NCBI GenBank assembly: GCA_026710825.1
Contig: JAPOQH010000076.1
Location: forward strand, 1-56,334
Direction: 5' to 3'
DNA from: Chloroflexota bacterium
Lineage (GTDB): Bacteria > Chloroflexota > Dehalococcoidia > Lucifugimonadales > UBA3495
DNA length: 56,334 nucleotides
The stretch's first letter is position 1. Every line of letters begins with the position of its first letter. The translations under genes and the position numbers were made by a program. Below, piece after piece: positions 27,740 to 36,757 of the stretch. The notes under the pieces were generated by a model. That model did no database searches, was not told the origin of the DNA, and saw nothing but the letters and a program-made list of their open reading frames with translations.

Positions 27740-28906
27740 TCAGGCATACAGGGACGCGGGCACGTTTGCGCCCATGAGGACTTGGCCGGCGTATTCGTAA
27801 TTGGATGGCAGGCCGGAGATGTGCTGTCCGCTGACGTGAAGGTCGCGGAAGAAACGCTCGAGGCCCACGGAACGGTGGATCGCGTTGGTTCCGGCAACGT
27901 TGAACAGGTTGTCCACGATATCCACGGAGCGGCGGATGGCATGGGTGATGGCTAGGCGAGCGCGAATTGCGCGGTCGGGCAGGTCGGGGAGTTGTTTCAC
28001 CTGCGCGTCCCAGAGCGAGCCGATGCCGTCGAGGACGAACGTCCGCGCGGCGTCGTGCATGGCCTCGCACTCGCCATAGGTGATCTGCACATACGAACGG
28101 TCCCTTAGAAGGGCGGGTGAATTCGTGGTGCCGGACCCGGTGGCGAGGTCGTGGAAGCAATCGAGCGCCCCACGGGCCATGCCCAGGGCGTTTGCGGCCG
28201 CCAGGGTCCAGCTCAGGAGAATCGCGTTCTGCGGCGGATGGTAGAGGGGGCTTTCGTAATGGGCGATGTCGGCGCGGGTGTAGGTGTGGCGGGTCGGGAC
28301 GAAGACGTTTGAATATTCGCAGTCGTTGCTGGCAGTGCCGCGCATGCCGAGAGTGGTCCAGTTGTCGATGACCGTGCCGTACGCCACGGGTACGACGGCG
28401 ATGCGGGTGGCCTGCACGCCTTCGTCGTTCAGGTGCGGGTTGCCATCGGGGTTAAGCAGGCGGCAGTTGAGGAACAACACGGTGGAATGGTCGATGCCGC
28501 TGAGGTAGTTCCATCGCCCGTTGATGATGTAACCTCCGTCGGCGATGGTCGCGGTGCCCTCTGGTCGGGCAGAGCCGGAGCCGAGCAGATTGGGCGGGTC
28601 GCCGAACAATTCGATGGCGGCCTTTGGAGTCAGGCGGGAGACGGCGGCGGTGATGGCGGTGCCGTTGAAGATGCACCAGCCGGCGGAACCGTCGGCATGG
28701 GAGATGGTTTCCACGACTCGGAATGCGGTGAGGGGGTCAAGCTCGGGTCCGCCGAGTTCTGCAGGGGCGTACAGCGAGAAGAGGCGGTGTTTCGCCATGC
28801 GGTCGGCGAGTTCAGGCGGCAGTTGACATTCTTCGTCGATGCGGTCCACATTGGACAGGATATCGGGGACCAGGCTTTGAGCGACGCTGACCAAATCCTC
28901 GGGCAT
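27740..28906 (-). CDS. Acyl-CoA dehydrogenase-fold flavoprotein (group D monooxygenase-like)
   Basis: A 388-residue protein of the acyl-CoA dehydrogenase fold. The three domains are visible: N-terminal helices with LYAPAELGGPELDP, the central beta domain (NGRWNYLSGIDHS, GMRGTASNDCEYSNVFVP) and C-terminal helices (NLFNVAGTNAIHRSVGLERFFRDL). The late FFRDLHVSGQH pattern and lack of the usual catalytic Glu point to the flavin monooxygenase subgroup (HpaB/DszC/HsaA-like) rather than a true acyl-CoA dehydrogenase. ATG 28906 has GGAGT 8 bases upstream and a TATAAT box at 28945-28940. An oxygenase role on an aromatic or sulfur compound is inference. Confidence 0.83.
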   Translation of the reverse strand: MPEDLVSVAQSLVPDILSNVDRIDEECQLPPELADRMAKHRLFSLYAPAELGGPELDPLTAFRVVETISHADGSAGWCIFNGTAITAAVSRLTPKAAIELFGDPPNLLGSGSARPEGTATIADGGYIINGRWNYLSGIDHSTVLFLNCRLLNPDGNPHLNDEGVQATRIAVVPVAYGTVIDNWTTLGMRGTASNDCEYSNVFVPTRHTYTRADIAHYESPLYHPPQNAILLSWTLAAANALGMARGALDCFHDLATGSGTTNSPALLRDRSYVQITYGECEAMHDAARTFVLDGIGSLWDAQVKQLPDLPDRAIRARLAITHAIRRSVDIVDNLFNVAGTNAIHRSVGLERFFRDLHVSGQHISGLPSNYEYAGQVLMGANVPASLYA

Positions 28907-28939
28907 GAATGGGACTCCGGGCGTGGTTTTTGGGCAGTC

Positions 28940-28945
28940 ATTATA
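28940..28945 (-). promoter_or_regulatory. Putative -10 box of the group D flavoprotein gene
   Basis: TATAAT on the minus strand, 33 bases before ATG 28906. Confidence 0.45.
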
Positions 28946-29173
28946 GACGTGGAGCATCACGTCGGGCCGGGGATGACTCGCACGTCAGTGTGCACGCCCG
29001 AGCAACTGCCCGGTTGCAATCGCATTTACGGCGGCGACAACGTGGTGATGACCGGATGGCGGAATGGGCTATCGAATCGGGCCGGCCGTGACGATTTAAG
29101 GTTGAGTGATGATGTGCTTAATGGTAGGATGGCGCAGGCGATTTGTTAGCTCAAGTCGAGGAGGTCTTTTTTG

Positions 29174-30583
29174 ATGGCAGATCAGAACCATGATATCGCA
29201 TTGATGGCCCACCTGATGCGGCGGGCCGGTTTTGGCGCACAGTACGCTGAACTCGAAGAGCGTGCGGCCAAAGGCTATGACGCGACGGTGGAAGAGTTGC
29301 TCAACCCCGAGGTCAACCATCACGGGATGGACTTGGACGTTGCGGAACGGTGTTTCATCGAGTGGAGCCACCAGACCAGGGGTGTGCCGGAATATTTCGC
29401 ATTCCGCATGATCAACTCAAGGTGCCAGCTTGAGGAGAAGATGGTTCTCTTCTGGCACGGGATCTTGTGCACCGCGGACAGCAAGGTGCAGAGCTACCCG
29501 ACGTCGTATGACGAGATCGAGATGTTTCGTCAGTACGGGATGGGAAGTTTCCGGGACCTGCTGTTGGAGATTTCCCGCGACCCGGCAATGATTTTCTTCC
29601 TCGACAACTGCCTGAGCCACAAGGGCGCAATCAACGAGAACTATGGGCGCGAGTTGCTGGAGTTGTTCTCGATGGGTGTGGGCATGGACGGCGAGTTCAA
29701 CTACACCGAGGACGACGTGAAAGAATGCGCCCGCGCTTTCACCGGGTGGACGATTGCGAACAACGTGCCGGGCCAACCTTACGGTCGTTATCGGGCCAAG
29801 TTCGTGTTCAACCCCGAAGACCACGACGAAGGCACGAAGACCTTCTTGGGCGAGACCGGCAACTTCAACGGCGAGGACGTCATCGACATCATCGCTAAGC
29901 AGCCTGCAACGGCGCGTTTCCTCTCCCGCCACCTGTACAGCTACTTCATTTCGGACGAGGCGCAGGTGCCGTCGTGGATGGAAACCCCGCCGAAGGATCC
30001 GGAAACCATCAAGATGCTGGAGGACGAATATTTCCGTTCCGGCTACAACATCAAGTCCATGCTGCGCGTGTTGTTCCACTCCGACGCGTTCTTGAACGCG
30101 CAGTTCCAGCGGGTGAAGAGCCCGGTGGAAACCGTGATGGGAACGCTGAGGTTGGTGGGCGACTGGACGGAGCCTAAGCCCGGGTTCGAGTTCATCTTCG
30201 ACGAGATGAAGCACATGGGGCAGGAAATATTCAACCCGCCATCGGTTGAAGGCTGGCACACGGGCCAGGAGTGGATCGACGGTGGCACGCTGGTGCACCG
30301 TATCAACTTCACGGCGGACTTCGTGGGCGACCTTAAGCAGCCCGGTGTGCGAGAAATCGTGAACCGGCTGGGAGAAATCGGCCCGGTGATTTCGCCGGAG
30401 CAGATGGTGGAGTCGACATGTCAACTGCTCGGCCACTATGAGCTGGCGGACGAGACGCGTCAGATGTTGGCCGCCGGCGTTGCCAAAGGCGGCACCATTC
30501 ACACCGACACCGAAGAATTCGGCACCCGGGTGAGCGAACTGCTGCAAATGATTGTGGCGACCAAAGAGTACATTTACGCCTAG
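29174..30583 (+). CDS. DUF1800 family protein
   Basis: A 469-residue DUF1800 protein, recognised by LMRRAGFG at the N-terminus, EEKMVLFWHGIL, NENYGRELLELFSMG followed by DVKECARAFTGWTI, and the late NPPSVEGW motif. The molecular function of the family is not established; it usually occurs next to DUF1501, as here. Most relatives have a signal peptide. This one starts directly with MADQNHDIALMAHLMRR, with no upstream start or hydrophobic segment, so it appears cytoplasmic. GAGGAGGT precedes ATG 29174. It begins the three-gene run DUF1800-DUF1501-NHL. Confidence 0.88.
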   Translation: MADQNHDIALMAHLMRRAGFGAQYAELEERAAKGYDATVEELLNPEVNHHGMDLDVAERCFIEWSHQTRGVPEYFAFRMINSRCQLEEKMVLFWHGILCTADSKVQSYPTSYDEIEMFRQYGMGSFRDLLLEISRDPAMIFFLDNCLSHKGAINENYGRELLELFSMGVGMDGEFNYTEDDVKECARAFTGWTIANNVPGQPYGRYRAKFVFNPEDHDEGTKTFLGETGNFNGEDVIDIIAKQPATARFLSRHLYSYFISDEAQVPSWMETPPKDPETIKMLEDEYFRSGYNIKSMLRVLFHSDAFLNAQFQRVKSPVETVMGTLRLVGDWTEPKPGFEFIFDEMKHMGQEIFNPPSVEGWHTGQEWIDGGTLVHRINFTADFVGDLKQPGVREIVNRLGEIGPVISPEQMVESTCQLLGHYELADETRQMLAAGVAKGGTIHTDTEEFGTRVSELLQMIVATKEYIYA

Positions 30584-30653
30584 CCCGTTTCATCACCGGC
30601 TGGCGCTATAGATTAAGAGAAAGAGCAAGCAATCCCGACGGGAGGAATAAATC

Positions 30654-31790
30654 GTGACCGCTACGAAGAAAGACCCGGTGTTGGTGGTACTTCAAATGTC
30701 CGGTGCGTTCGACGCGCTGAACACCATCATTCCCTACAGCGACCCGCTGTACAAAGACTACCGGCCGCACCTGAAGGTGGAGCCGGAGGAAGTGCTGGCG
30801 ATTGACGGCAATGTCGGGTTCCACCCGGCGATGGCGCCGATCAAGGACCTGTATGACGAGGGCAAGGTCGCCGTGATCCAGGGCATCGGGTATCCGAACC
30901 CCATCCGGTCGCACTTCCGCTCCATGGACATCTGGCACACCGCCGAGCCGACCAAGATGGCGACGGAAGGCTGGTTGGGCCGGGCGATCCAGGATTTGGA
31001 CCCCAACAAGGAAAACGTGCTGACGGCGGTGAACTTCGGTCGCGGACTCCCGCGCGCGCTGGCCGCCCCGGGCGTGTCCGTCGCGTCAGTGGGCAGCTTG
31101 GAAACCTACGGCGTACTGACCGGGATTGACGGTGAAGACCAGCGCGCAGACGCCTTGGACATCTTCTCCCGCATGTACTCGCCCATGGTGGGCAACGGGC
31201 CGATCAACGACTACCTGTCGCAGACGGGCCTGGACGCGCTGAAGGGCGCCGACATCCTGCGGACGGCGCCGGAGATCTACTCTTCCAGCGTCGAGTACGG
31301 CGGCGACATGTTCTCGCAATGGGTGAAGAACGTGGCCCAGGTGCACACGGCCGGTTTTGGCACGCGCGTCCTGTACACCGGTTTGAATCCGGGTGCTTTT
31401 GATACACACGCCAACCAGCCGACCTCCTTCGCCAAGCTGTGGGGCGAGGTTTCCCGCGCCGTCAACGACCTGTACCAGGACCTGAAAGAACACGACGCCA
31501 ACCAGGAAGTGGTGATGGTGCTGTTCACCGAGTTCGGCCGCCGTGTGCAGGAGAACGGTTCCGGAACCGACCATGGTTCGGGTAGCGTGGCCTTCGTGAT
31601 GGGCGATGCCGTCAAGGGTGGCCTGTACGGTGATTACCCGTCACTCGAGCCGGACAAGCTGGACGAGGGCGACCTGCGGTGGAACAACGACTTCCGCAGC
31701 ACCTACGCCACCATTTTGGACAAGTGGCTGGAGTTGGACGACAAGGCGATCCTGCAGGGTGAGTTCGAACAGTTCGACTTCATCAAGTAA
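30654..31790 (+). CDS. DUF1501 family protein
   Basis: A 378-residue DUF1501 protein with a sulfatase/alkaline-phosphatase-like core pattern: VLVVLQMSGAFDALNTIIPY at the start (usually SGGNDGLNT), NPIRSHFRSMDIWHT, DTHANQ and LFTEFGRRVQENGSGTDHGSG near the end. The function is unknown. Family members commonly carry a Tat signal. Here an in-frame TAA lies just upstream of GTG 30654 and GGGAGGAATAA supports that start, so no signal peptide exists. It is co-directional with DUF1800, 70 bases downstream. Confidence 0.88.
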   Translation: MTATKKDPVLVVLQMSGAFDALNTIIPYSDPLYKDYRPHLKVEPEEVLAIDGNVGFHPAMAPIKDLYDEGKVAVIQGIGYPNPIRSHFRSMDIWHTAEPTKMATEGWLGRAIQDLDPNKENVLTAVNFGRGLPRALAAPGVSVASVGSLETYGVLTGIDGEDQRADALDIFSRMYSPMVGNGPINDYLSQTGLDALKGADILRTAPEIYSSSVEYGGDMFSQWVKNVAQVHTAGFGTRVLYTGLNPGAFDTHANQPTSFAKLWGEVSRAVNDLYQDLKEHDANQEVVMVLFTEFGRRVQENGSGTDHGSGSVAFVMGDAVKGGLYGDYPSLEPDKLDEGDLRWNNDFRSTYATILDKWLELDDKAILQGEFEQFDFIK

Positions 31791-31837
31791 ACGGCCGCTA
31801 CCGGCCCCGTCGTACTGACACTGGCGCAATTCAGATA

Positions 31838-31860
31838 GGGGCAGGTTCCACGCCTGCCCC
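31838..31860 (+). terminator. GGGGC-type hairpin after DUF1501
   Basis: A perfect 8-base stem, GGGGCAGG/CCTGCCCC, with a 7-base loop, followed after GCATA by TTTT on the plus strand. This is the most terminator-like of the four related hairpins. It may reduce read-through into the NHL gene. Confidence 0.55.
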
Positions 31861-31920
31861 GCATATTTTCAACAGCGGTCAGTGTCGGCACAGCAACATC
31901 TACGCAAAAAGGTGAATACA

Positions 31921-32964
31921 ATGGTTACTGCGACTGACATTGCGCCGGTAACGTTCCAGTACAGCCACGTCATCGGGCGCCAGGAAGTGCGAAGCGGCAA
32001 CGGGTTCTTCAACCCCGTGGCGATCACGCGCGACGGCAACGGGCTGCTCTACGTTTTGAGCCGAGGAACCGAAACGCCGGCGTTCTTCCCGTGCAAACGG
32101 GTTACGGTGTTCAACCCGGACGAAGAGGAAGTCCTTGCGGAATTCGGTCAGAAGATTCCGCCCGAAGACGCTGATGAGACCACTCCCAATGGATCCTTCA
32201 TGTGGCCCACGTCGGTGGCGCTGGACAGCCATGGCTACGCTTACGTGGCGGACGAATGGTTGAACCGGATTTCGATCTATGACCAGGAGCGAGGCAACTG
32301 GATCGGAATGTGGGGGATTCCCGGCGATGCGCCGGGTGAAATCGACCGACCGGCGGGCCTGGCGTTCGATAAGAACGACAACCTGTACATGGTCGAAAGC
32401 CGGAACCACCGGGTTTCGGTGTTCACGAAGGACGGCAAATACCAGTTCGGCTGGGGTGGCAAGGGCGACGGTGACGGACAGTTCAACCTGCCTTGGGGCA
32501 TCGAGATCGACCACAACGGGGACGTATACGTGGCAGACTGGCGTAACGACCGGATCCAGAAGTTCGCTCCGGACGGAACATTCCTGATGAAGTTCGGCGA
32601 ATCGGGCGATGGCGAAGGCCAGTTCAACCGCCCAACGGGCGTGGCGGTGGACAAGGACGGCCACATCTTCGTGACCGACTACAAGAACGACCGCGTCCAG
32701 GTATTCCGCGAAGACGGCGGCTATGTGACCACGATGCGTGGTCAGGCCGGCCTGTCCAAGTGGGGTGCCGAGCGTGTGTACCTGGACCCAACGATCGTGC
32801 AGGCCCGGAACCGCGCCCTGAACCTTCAGGAGCGGGAAGGGGCTTTCCAGGGTCCCATCGCCGTGGAAGTTGACGACGACGGCCGGGTGTTCGTGCTGGA
32901 AACGGCCCGCCACCGGGTGCAGGTGTTCAGCAAGCAGACCGCGATGTTTGCCGGCGAACTCTGA
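31921..32964 (+). CDS. NHL-repeat beta-propeller protein
   Basis: A 347-residue protein built of about six NHL repeats, seen in units such as RPAGLAFDKNDNLYMVESRNHRVSVF, LPWGIEIDHNGDVYVADWRNDRIQKF and RPTGVAVDKDGHIFVTDYKNDRVQVF, each about 47 residues apart with F/Y-G-W-G-spacing blocks between. Propellers of this type bind proteins or ligands, or hydrolyse lactones/peptidyl amides. No catalytic assignment can be made. ATG 31921 has AAGGTG 8 bases upstream. An upstream GTG at 31882 adds no signal peptide. It forms a run with DUF1800 and DUF1501 and ends at a strong terminator. Confidence 0.87.
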   Translation: MVTATDIAPVTFQYSHVIGRQEVRSGNGFFNPVAITRDGNGLLYVLSRGTETPAFFPCKRVTVFNPDEEEVLAEFGQKIPPEDADETTPNGSFMWPTSVALDSHGYAYVADEWLNRISIYDQERGNWIGMWGIPGDAPGEIDRPAGLAFDKNDNLYMVESRNHRVSVFTKDGKYQFGWGGKGDGDGQFNLPWGIEIDHNGDVYVADWRNDRIQKFAPDGTFLMKFGESGDGEGQFNRPTGVAVDKDGHIFVTDYKNDRVQVFREDGGYVTTMRGQAGLSKWGAERVYLDPTIVQARNRALNLQEREGAFQGPIAVEVDDDGRVFVLETARHRVQVFSKQTAMFAGEL

Positions 32965-32990
32965 TCCCACAGCTGAATCAACTACGGCAA

Positions 32991-33021
32991 GGCCGCGGCT
33001 CCAGTCGCGGCCTGATTTTTT
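32991..33021 (+). terminator. Rho-independent terminator after the NHL gene
   Basis: Stem GGCCGCG (32991-32997) pairs with CGCGGCC (33006-33012) around an 8-base loop, followed by TGA and six T residues (33016-33021). Confidence 0.85.
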
Positions 33022-33172
33022 GGCCCGGCGTTCTTGGTGAGACCCCGAAACCCAGTCACGCTCTTGGCCGTCTGTAATGTGCATCATGGTCACAACCGTG
33101 CCGCGTTAATCCCCGAAAGCATAGTGAGCGTATCGGTCTCGTAAGATTTGTTCGTGGCATGGGGGAAGGTGT

Positions 33173-34090
33173 TTGATCAAGCGTAATTGCCGCGAAGCAG
33201 GGTTGCGCCGTTCGCTTTCGGTCGCGCTCTTAATCGTTGCGGCAGTGGGTGTCATGTGGAGCCTGGAATCTCCCGTGGCGGCGCAGGAGGGAACGCCGGC
33301 GCCCCAACCGGAGATCGATGGATGTCTGGTTGCTGTGGGCGCGGAAAACCCGGAAGTGCGTGTCGGCGAATCCATGCACCTGTGGATTTGGGGCGTCGGC
33401 GTGGAGCCGGACAGTTGGGATTTGAAGGTCGATGGACACGGTTCGCTGATTCTGCAAGGCGCGCGAGAAATAGATCCCCGGGCGCAGTTCGTGGAGTGGA
33501 CCGTCGCCGGTGAAAAGGCCGGTGAAATTACCATCTCGGTCGACATGGTCTGCGAGAAACCAGGCCACGGCGCCGATTCATTGACGCTGATGGTCCTGCC
33601 TGGAGCGCCGGATTCGATATCCAGTCCTGCCTCACAACCCGCAATCGGGGATTGCACGACTCATTTGAGCATCAGCGATCAGGCGGTGTTGGTGGGCGAC
33701 CAGGTGCACGCTTGGTTTGTTGGTGTAGAAACCGAAGAACGGAGTTGGACCCTTGCCATGGAGGGGGACGGGTCGGCCCAGGTGGTTGGAACCCGTGAAC
33801 TCGATCCGGAATACGTTGAGTGGAAAATGGAGGCGATGGCAGCGGGGATCATCCGCTTGACGGCCACTATGGATTGCCGGAAAGGGGGAGTCGGGGTCAG
33901 CAGTCGCGAAATCTTGGTCGCGGACCATGACGACAAATCCGACCCCTCCCAAGTTCAACAGGCGGGCAGCGGTTCAGCCGGTCATGGCGGAGGCTCCTGG
34001 GGAACTGCTGCAATCGTCCAGGTCGGCTTGATGGCAGGGTTGCTCGCGGTTCTGGCGGTCCTGGTTTACGTGTTGGTACGGCGACGGTAG
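33173..34090 (+). CDS. Membrane-anchored surface protein with two Ig-like repeats
   Basis: A 305-residue exported protein. A basic N-terminus and hydrophobic stretch (SVALLIVAAVGVMW, about residues 15-28) with VAAQE as a likely signal-peptidase site are followed by two homologous beta-rich domains (about 47-143 and 157-255). Each begins with GDC or DGC, contains a VGE/VGD(Q/S)-x-H-x-W motif and closes with a conserved Cys (MVCEKPG; MDCRKGG), suggesting one disulfide per domain. A Gly/Ser linker leads to a C-terminal transmembrane helix ending in RRR. The start is TTG 33173 with GAAGGTG close upstream; later Met codons fall after the signal. No family or function is recognised. Confidence 0.7.
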   Translation: MIKRNCREAGLRRSLSVALLIVAAVGVMWSLESPVAAQEGTPAPQPEIDGCLVAVGAENPEVRVGESMHLWIWGVGVEPDSWDLKVDGHGSLILQGAREIDPRAQFVEWTVAGEKAGEITISVDMVCEKPGHGADSLTLMVLPGAPDSISSPASQPAIGDCTTHLSISDQAVLVGDQVHAWFVGVETEERSWTLAMEGDGSAQVVGTRELDPEYVEWKMEAMAAGIIRLTATMDCRKGGVGVSSREILVADHDDKSDPSQVQQAGSGSAGHGGGSWGTAAIVQVGLMAGLLAVLAVLVYVLVRRR

Positions 34091-34157
34091 CGGGCTGACG
34101 AACCACCATGGGAACTCTGGCCCCATGCCTACCGGCCAAGGACTTCTCGACAAGCGA

Positions 34158-34889
34158 TCAGGCACTGCCCAGGAACACTTGGGTGAGGATGTCGGTGTCG
34201 CGGATGGACTGCGGCGTGCCGTTGTGCACGACCGTCCCCTTATCCAGGACGTACGCGCGATCCACGATATCGAGGACACCCTTGATGTTGTGCTCAACCA
34301 CCATGATAGTAGTGTTGAGGCGTTCGCTGATCTCAGCCACCTTCGAGAATACTTCGCGCACGATGATGGGAGCGAGACCGAGAGTCGGCTCATCCAGCAG
34401 TAGCAGTTCTGGCGACGCCATCAAGCCGCGACCCAGAGCAAGCATCTGCTGCTGGCCGCCTGACATCTGGCTGGCGTAATCCCGCCGTTTTTCGTACAGG
34501 ACGGGGAACAATTCCATGACCGAGTCGAGGCGACGGAATTTCTCGGCCCGGTCGTTCAGGTAGATGCAACCCATCTCCAGGTTTTCGGCGATGGTCAGAT
34601 GGGTGAAAACCCGCCGACCCTGAGGCACGAAGGCGATTCCCTCCTTGACGATCTCGTGGGTTTCGGCGGCCAATTGCTGCTCGCGCCAGTAGACGGTGCC
34701 GGACACCACGGGGGCGAGGCCCATGACGGCTTTGAGGACGGTGGACTTGCCTGCGCCGTTGGGTCCCATGACGGCGACGATCTCGCCGGCGTGGATTTGC
34801 ATGGAGATATCGTCGAGGGCGCGGACTGCGCCGTACTCGACCGATATGCCGGTGAGTTCGAGCAGGGGCGGGTTGCCGTTGGCTTCCAT
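34158..34889 (-). CDS. livF: Branched-chain amino-acid-type ABC transporter ATPase LivF
   Basis: One of two ATPases driving HAAT-family uptake. It has Walker A GPNGAGKST, signature MSGGQQQMLALGRGLM, Walker B LLLLDEPTLGLAP and the H-loop VVEHN; the PTLGLAP and YLNDRAE pattern is LivF-like. The start ATG 34889 (MEANGNPP) gives the normal family N-terminus. ATG 34925 would add 12 residues. Neither has a good ribosome site. It is the last gene of livK-H-M-G-F. The substrate may be branched-chain amino acids, other amino acids, urea or short amides. Confidence 0.93.
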   Translation of the reverse strand: MEANGNPPLLELTGISVEYGAVRALDDISMQIHAGEIVAVMGPNGAGKSTVLKAVMGLAPVVSGTVYWREQQLAAETHEIVKEGIAFVPQGRRVFTHLTIAENLEMGCIYLNDRAEKFRRLDSVMELFPVLYEKRRDYASQMSGGQQQMLALGRGLMASPELLLLDEPTLGLAPIIVREVFSKVAEISERLNTTIMVVEHNIKGVLDIVDRAYVLDKGTVVHNGTPQSIRDTDILTQVFLGSA

Positions 34890-34942
34890 AGAATTGGTAC
34901 CGGTGCGGTTAGACAGGCTCACCATGAGCGCACGAACGCTGG

Positions 34943-35701
34943 TTATGCGCCCAGGTAGGCCTCGATGACCTCCTCGCTGTTGAGGACGGGTTCGACGTCG
35001 CCGGCGGCGAGGAGAGCGCCGCTGTCGAGCACAATGATTCGGTCGGAGAGTTCGCGGACGATTTCCATGTTGTGGGAGACGAACACGATGGTGCTGCCGT
35101 CCTCGCGCATCTGCTTCATGATGTCCTTGACGCGCTCGAGCATCTGGGGGAAGAGGCCGGCGAACGGTTCGTCCAGGAGGTAGGTCTGGACGTTCATGGC
35201 CAGGGCGCGGCCGATCTCAAGGAGTTTGCGCTGGCCGTAGGACAGCTCCTGGGCGAGGGAATCACGCTTTTCCCACATGCCCACCTGTTCCAGGATCGAT
35301 TGCGCCTTTTGTCGGGTGGACGGTCTGGTTCGCTCGAACAGCGAGGGGAACAAACGGCGCTCGGTGAGGACGACCATGATGTTGTCCCAAACGGTGATCT
35401 GGTCGAAGAGTCGCACCTCCTGGAAAGTGCGGGTCAGGCCATGGTCGGGGGTCTCGTAGGCTTTGACGACGCGGAGGCCCTCGCCGTCGATGATTACCAT
35501 GCCACCGTCCAGAGGGAGGACGCCGCTGAGCAGGTTGACCAGGGTCGACTTGCCGGAGCCGTTGGGTCCGACGATGCTGGTGGTGCCCTGGCGCGGGATG
35601 GACAGGCTCAACTCGTCGACGGCGCGGACGGCGCCGAAGTGCTTGGAGATAGCCTCGGTCTCGAGGGCGTAGTCGGTATGGTCGGATTGCGTTGATGTCA
35701 T
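34943..35701 (-). CDS. livG: Branched-chain amino-acid-type ABC transporter ATPase LivG
   Basis: The second ATPase (252 residues): Walker A GPNGSGKST, Q-loop region TRTFQEVRLFDQITVWDN, signature LSYGQRKLLEIGRALA, Walker B YLLDEPFAGL and H-loop VSHNME. LivG-type features are the FQ(E)VRLF segment and the longer helical insert. Its ATG overlaps the livM stop (ATGA) and GGAGGT precedes it, so translation is coupled. Confidence 0.93.
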   Translation of the reverse strand: MTSTQSDHTDYALETEAISKHFGAVRAVDELSLSIPRQGTTSIVGPNGSGKSTLVNLLSGVLPLDGGMVIIDGEGLRVVKAYETPDHGLTRTFQEVRLFDQITVWDNIMVVLTERRLFPSLFERTRPSTRQKAQSILEQVGMWEKRDSLAQELSYGQRKLLEIGRALAMNVQTYLLDEPFAGLFPQMLERVKDIMKQMREDGSTIVFVSHNMEIVRELSDRIIVLDSGALLAAGDVEPVLNSEEVIEAYLGA

Positions 35702-36753
35702 AGGCGATACCTCCCAACGAGGCCTTGGGGGCGGAACAACATGAGCAGCACCAGCATGATTCCGAGGGCAGCCTGACGCGCCTGTCCGATGTATTCGGCA
35801 GGCAGATACGGGATGAAGCGCATGCCCTCCTCCAGGAGGACGAAGGCCATCGCCCCGAGTAGAGAGCCCCAGATGGTGGCCAGGCCGCCGAGGATGACGA
35901 TGGATACCATGAGGACGGATTCGAGGAGTATGAAAGAGTTGGGATCGATGAAGGTGGTCCAACTGGCGAACAGGCCGCCGGCGATGCCAGCCATCATCGC
36001 TGATATCACCCACACTGCGAGCTTGTAGTGGGTCGCCTTGTAGCCGAACACCTCAATGGCCTGCTCGTCCTCTCGGATCGCGGTGAGCACGCGCCCGAAT
36101 GATGATGACACGATGAACCAAGACACCAGCATCACCAGGGCGAGGAACACTAGGCAAAGCAGCAGAAATTCCAGCTCGCCGTCGAAAAGCCAACCGCCGA
36201 TCTGGGGTCGGGCGATCTCGTGGATGCCGAACGCTCCGCGGGTAACCGGCCGCAGGTTCAGGAAAACGTTGAAGGAGATGATGGCGAAACCGAACGATGC
36301 CAGGACGAATATGTCGTCGCGGAAACGGTTGAACACCACGCCCACCAGGACGGCGGCCAGGCCAGCGAGGACCGCGCATATCGGGAGGACGGCGAAGAAA
36401 GGCCAGCCGAAGGTGGGGATGGCCTCGGTGCGGAGTTGCTCGTAGGCCGGATTTGAAGTTAGGACGGCCATGGTGTAGGCGCCGATGCCGAAGAACCCGA
36501 CGTGTCCGACGGAGAGCAGGCCGGTGTATCCGACGATGAGATTCAGGCTGACGGACAGGATCGCCCAGATTGCGAAGACGGTACCGATAATGATGGCGAA
36601 ACCGACGCCCTGCCAGAACATGAAGGCGATGGCCCAACCGATGATGAACAGGCTGGCCCAAAGCTCAATGTTGCTGCGGGCATGACGGGCCAGTTGCGCG
36701 GGGTCGCGGACCAACCCGGTCAACTCGCGTATGCGCTGAGTACCGAAAGGCAC
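35698..36753 (-). CDS. livM: Branched-chain amino-acid-type ABC permease LivM
   Basis: A 351-residue polytopic permease with the LivM/LivH family block SLNLIVGYTGLLSVGHVGFFGIGAY and the cytoplasmic coupling segment GRVLTAIREDEQAIEVFGYKATHYKL (EAA-like loop contacting the ATPases). About nine hydrophobic segments are present. The GTG start at 36753 has a near-ideal GGAGGTGAT site and lies 4 bases after the livH stop. Length is normal. Confidence 0.93.
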   Translation of the reverse strand: MPFGTQRIRELTGLVRDPAQLARHARSNIELWASLFIIGWAIAFMFWQGVGFAIIIGTVFAIWAILSVSLNLIVGYTGLLSVGHVGFFGIGAYTMAVLTSNPAYEQLRTEAIPTFGWPFFAVLPICAVLAGLAAVLVGVVFNRFRDDIFVLASFGFAIISFNVFLNLRPVTRGAFGIHEIARPQIGGWLFDGELEFLLLCLVFLALVMLVSWFIVSSSFGRVLTAIREDEQAIEVFGYKATHYKLAVWVISAMMAGIAGGLFASWTTFIDPNSFILLESVLMVSIVILGGLATIWGSLLGAMAFVLLEEGMRFIPYLPAEYIGQARQAALGIMLVLLMLFRPQGLVGRYRL

Positions 36754-36757
36754 GGCA

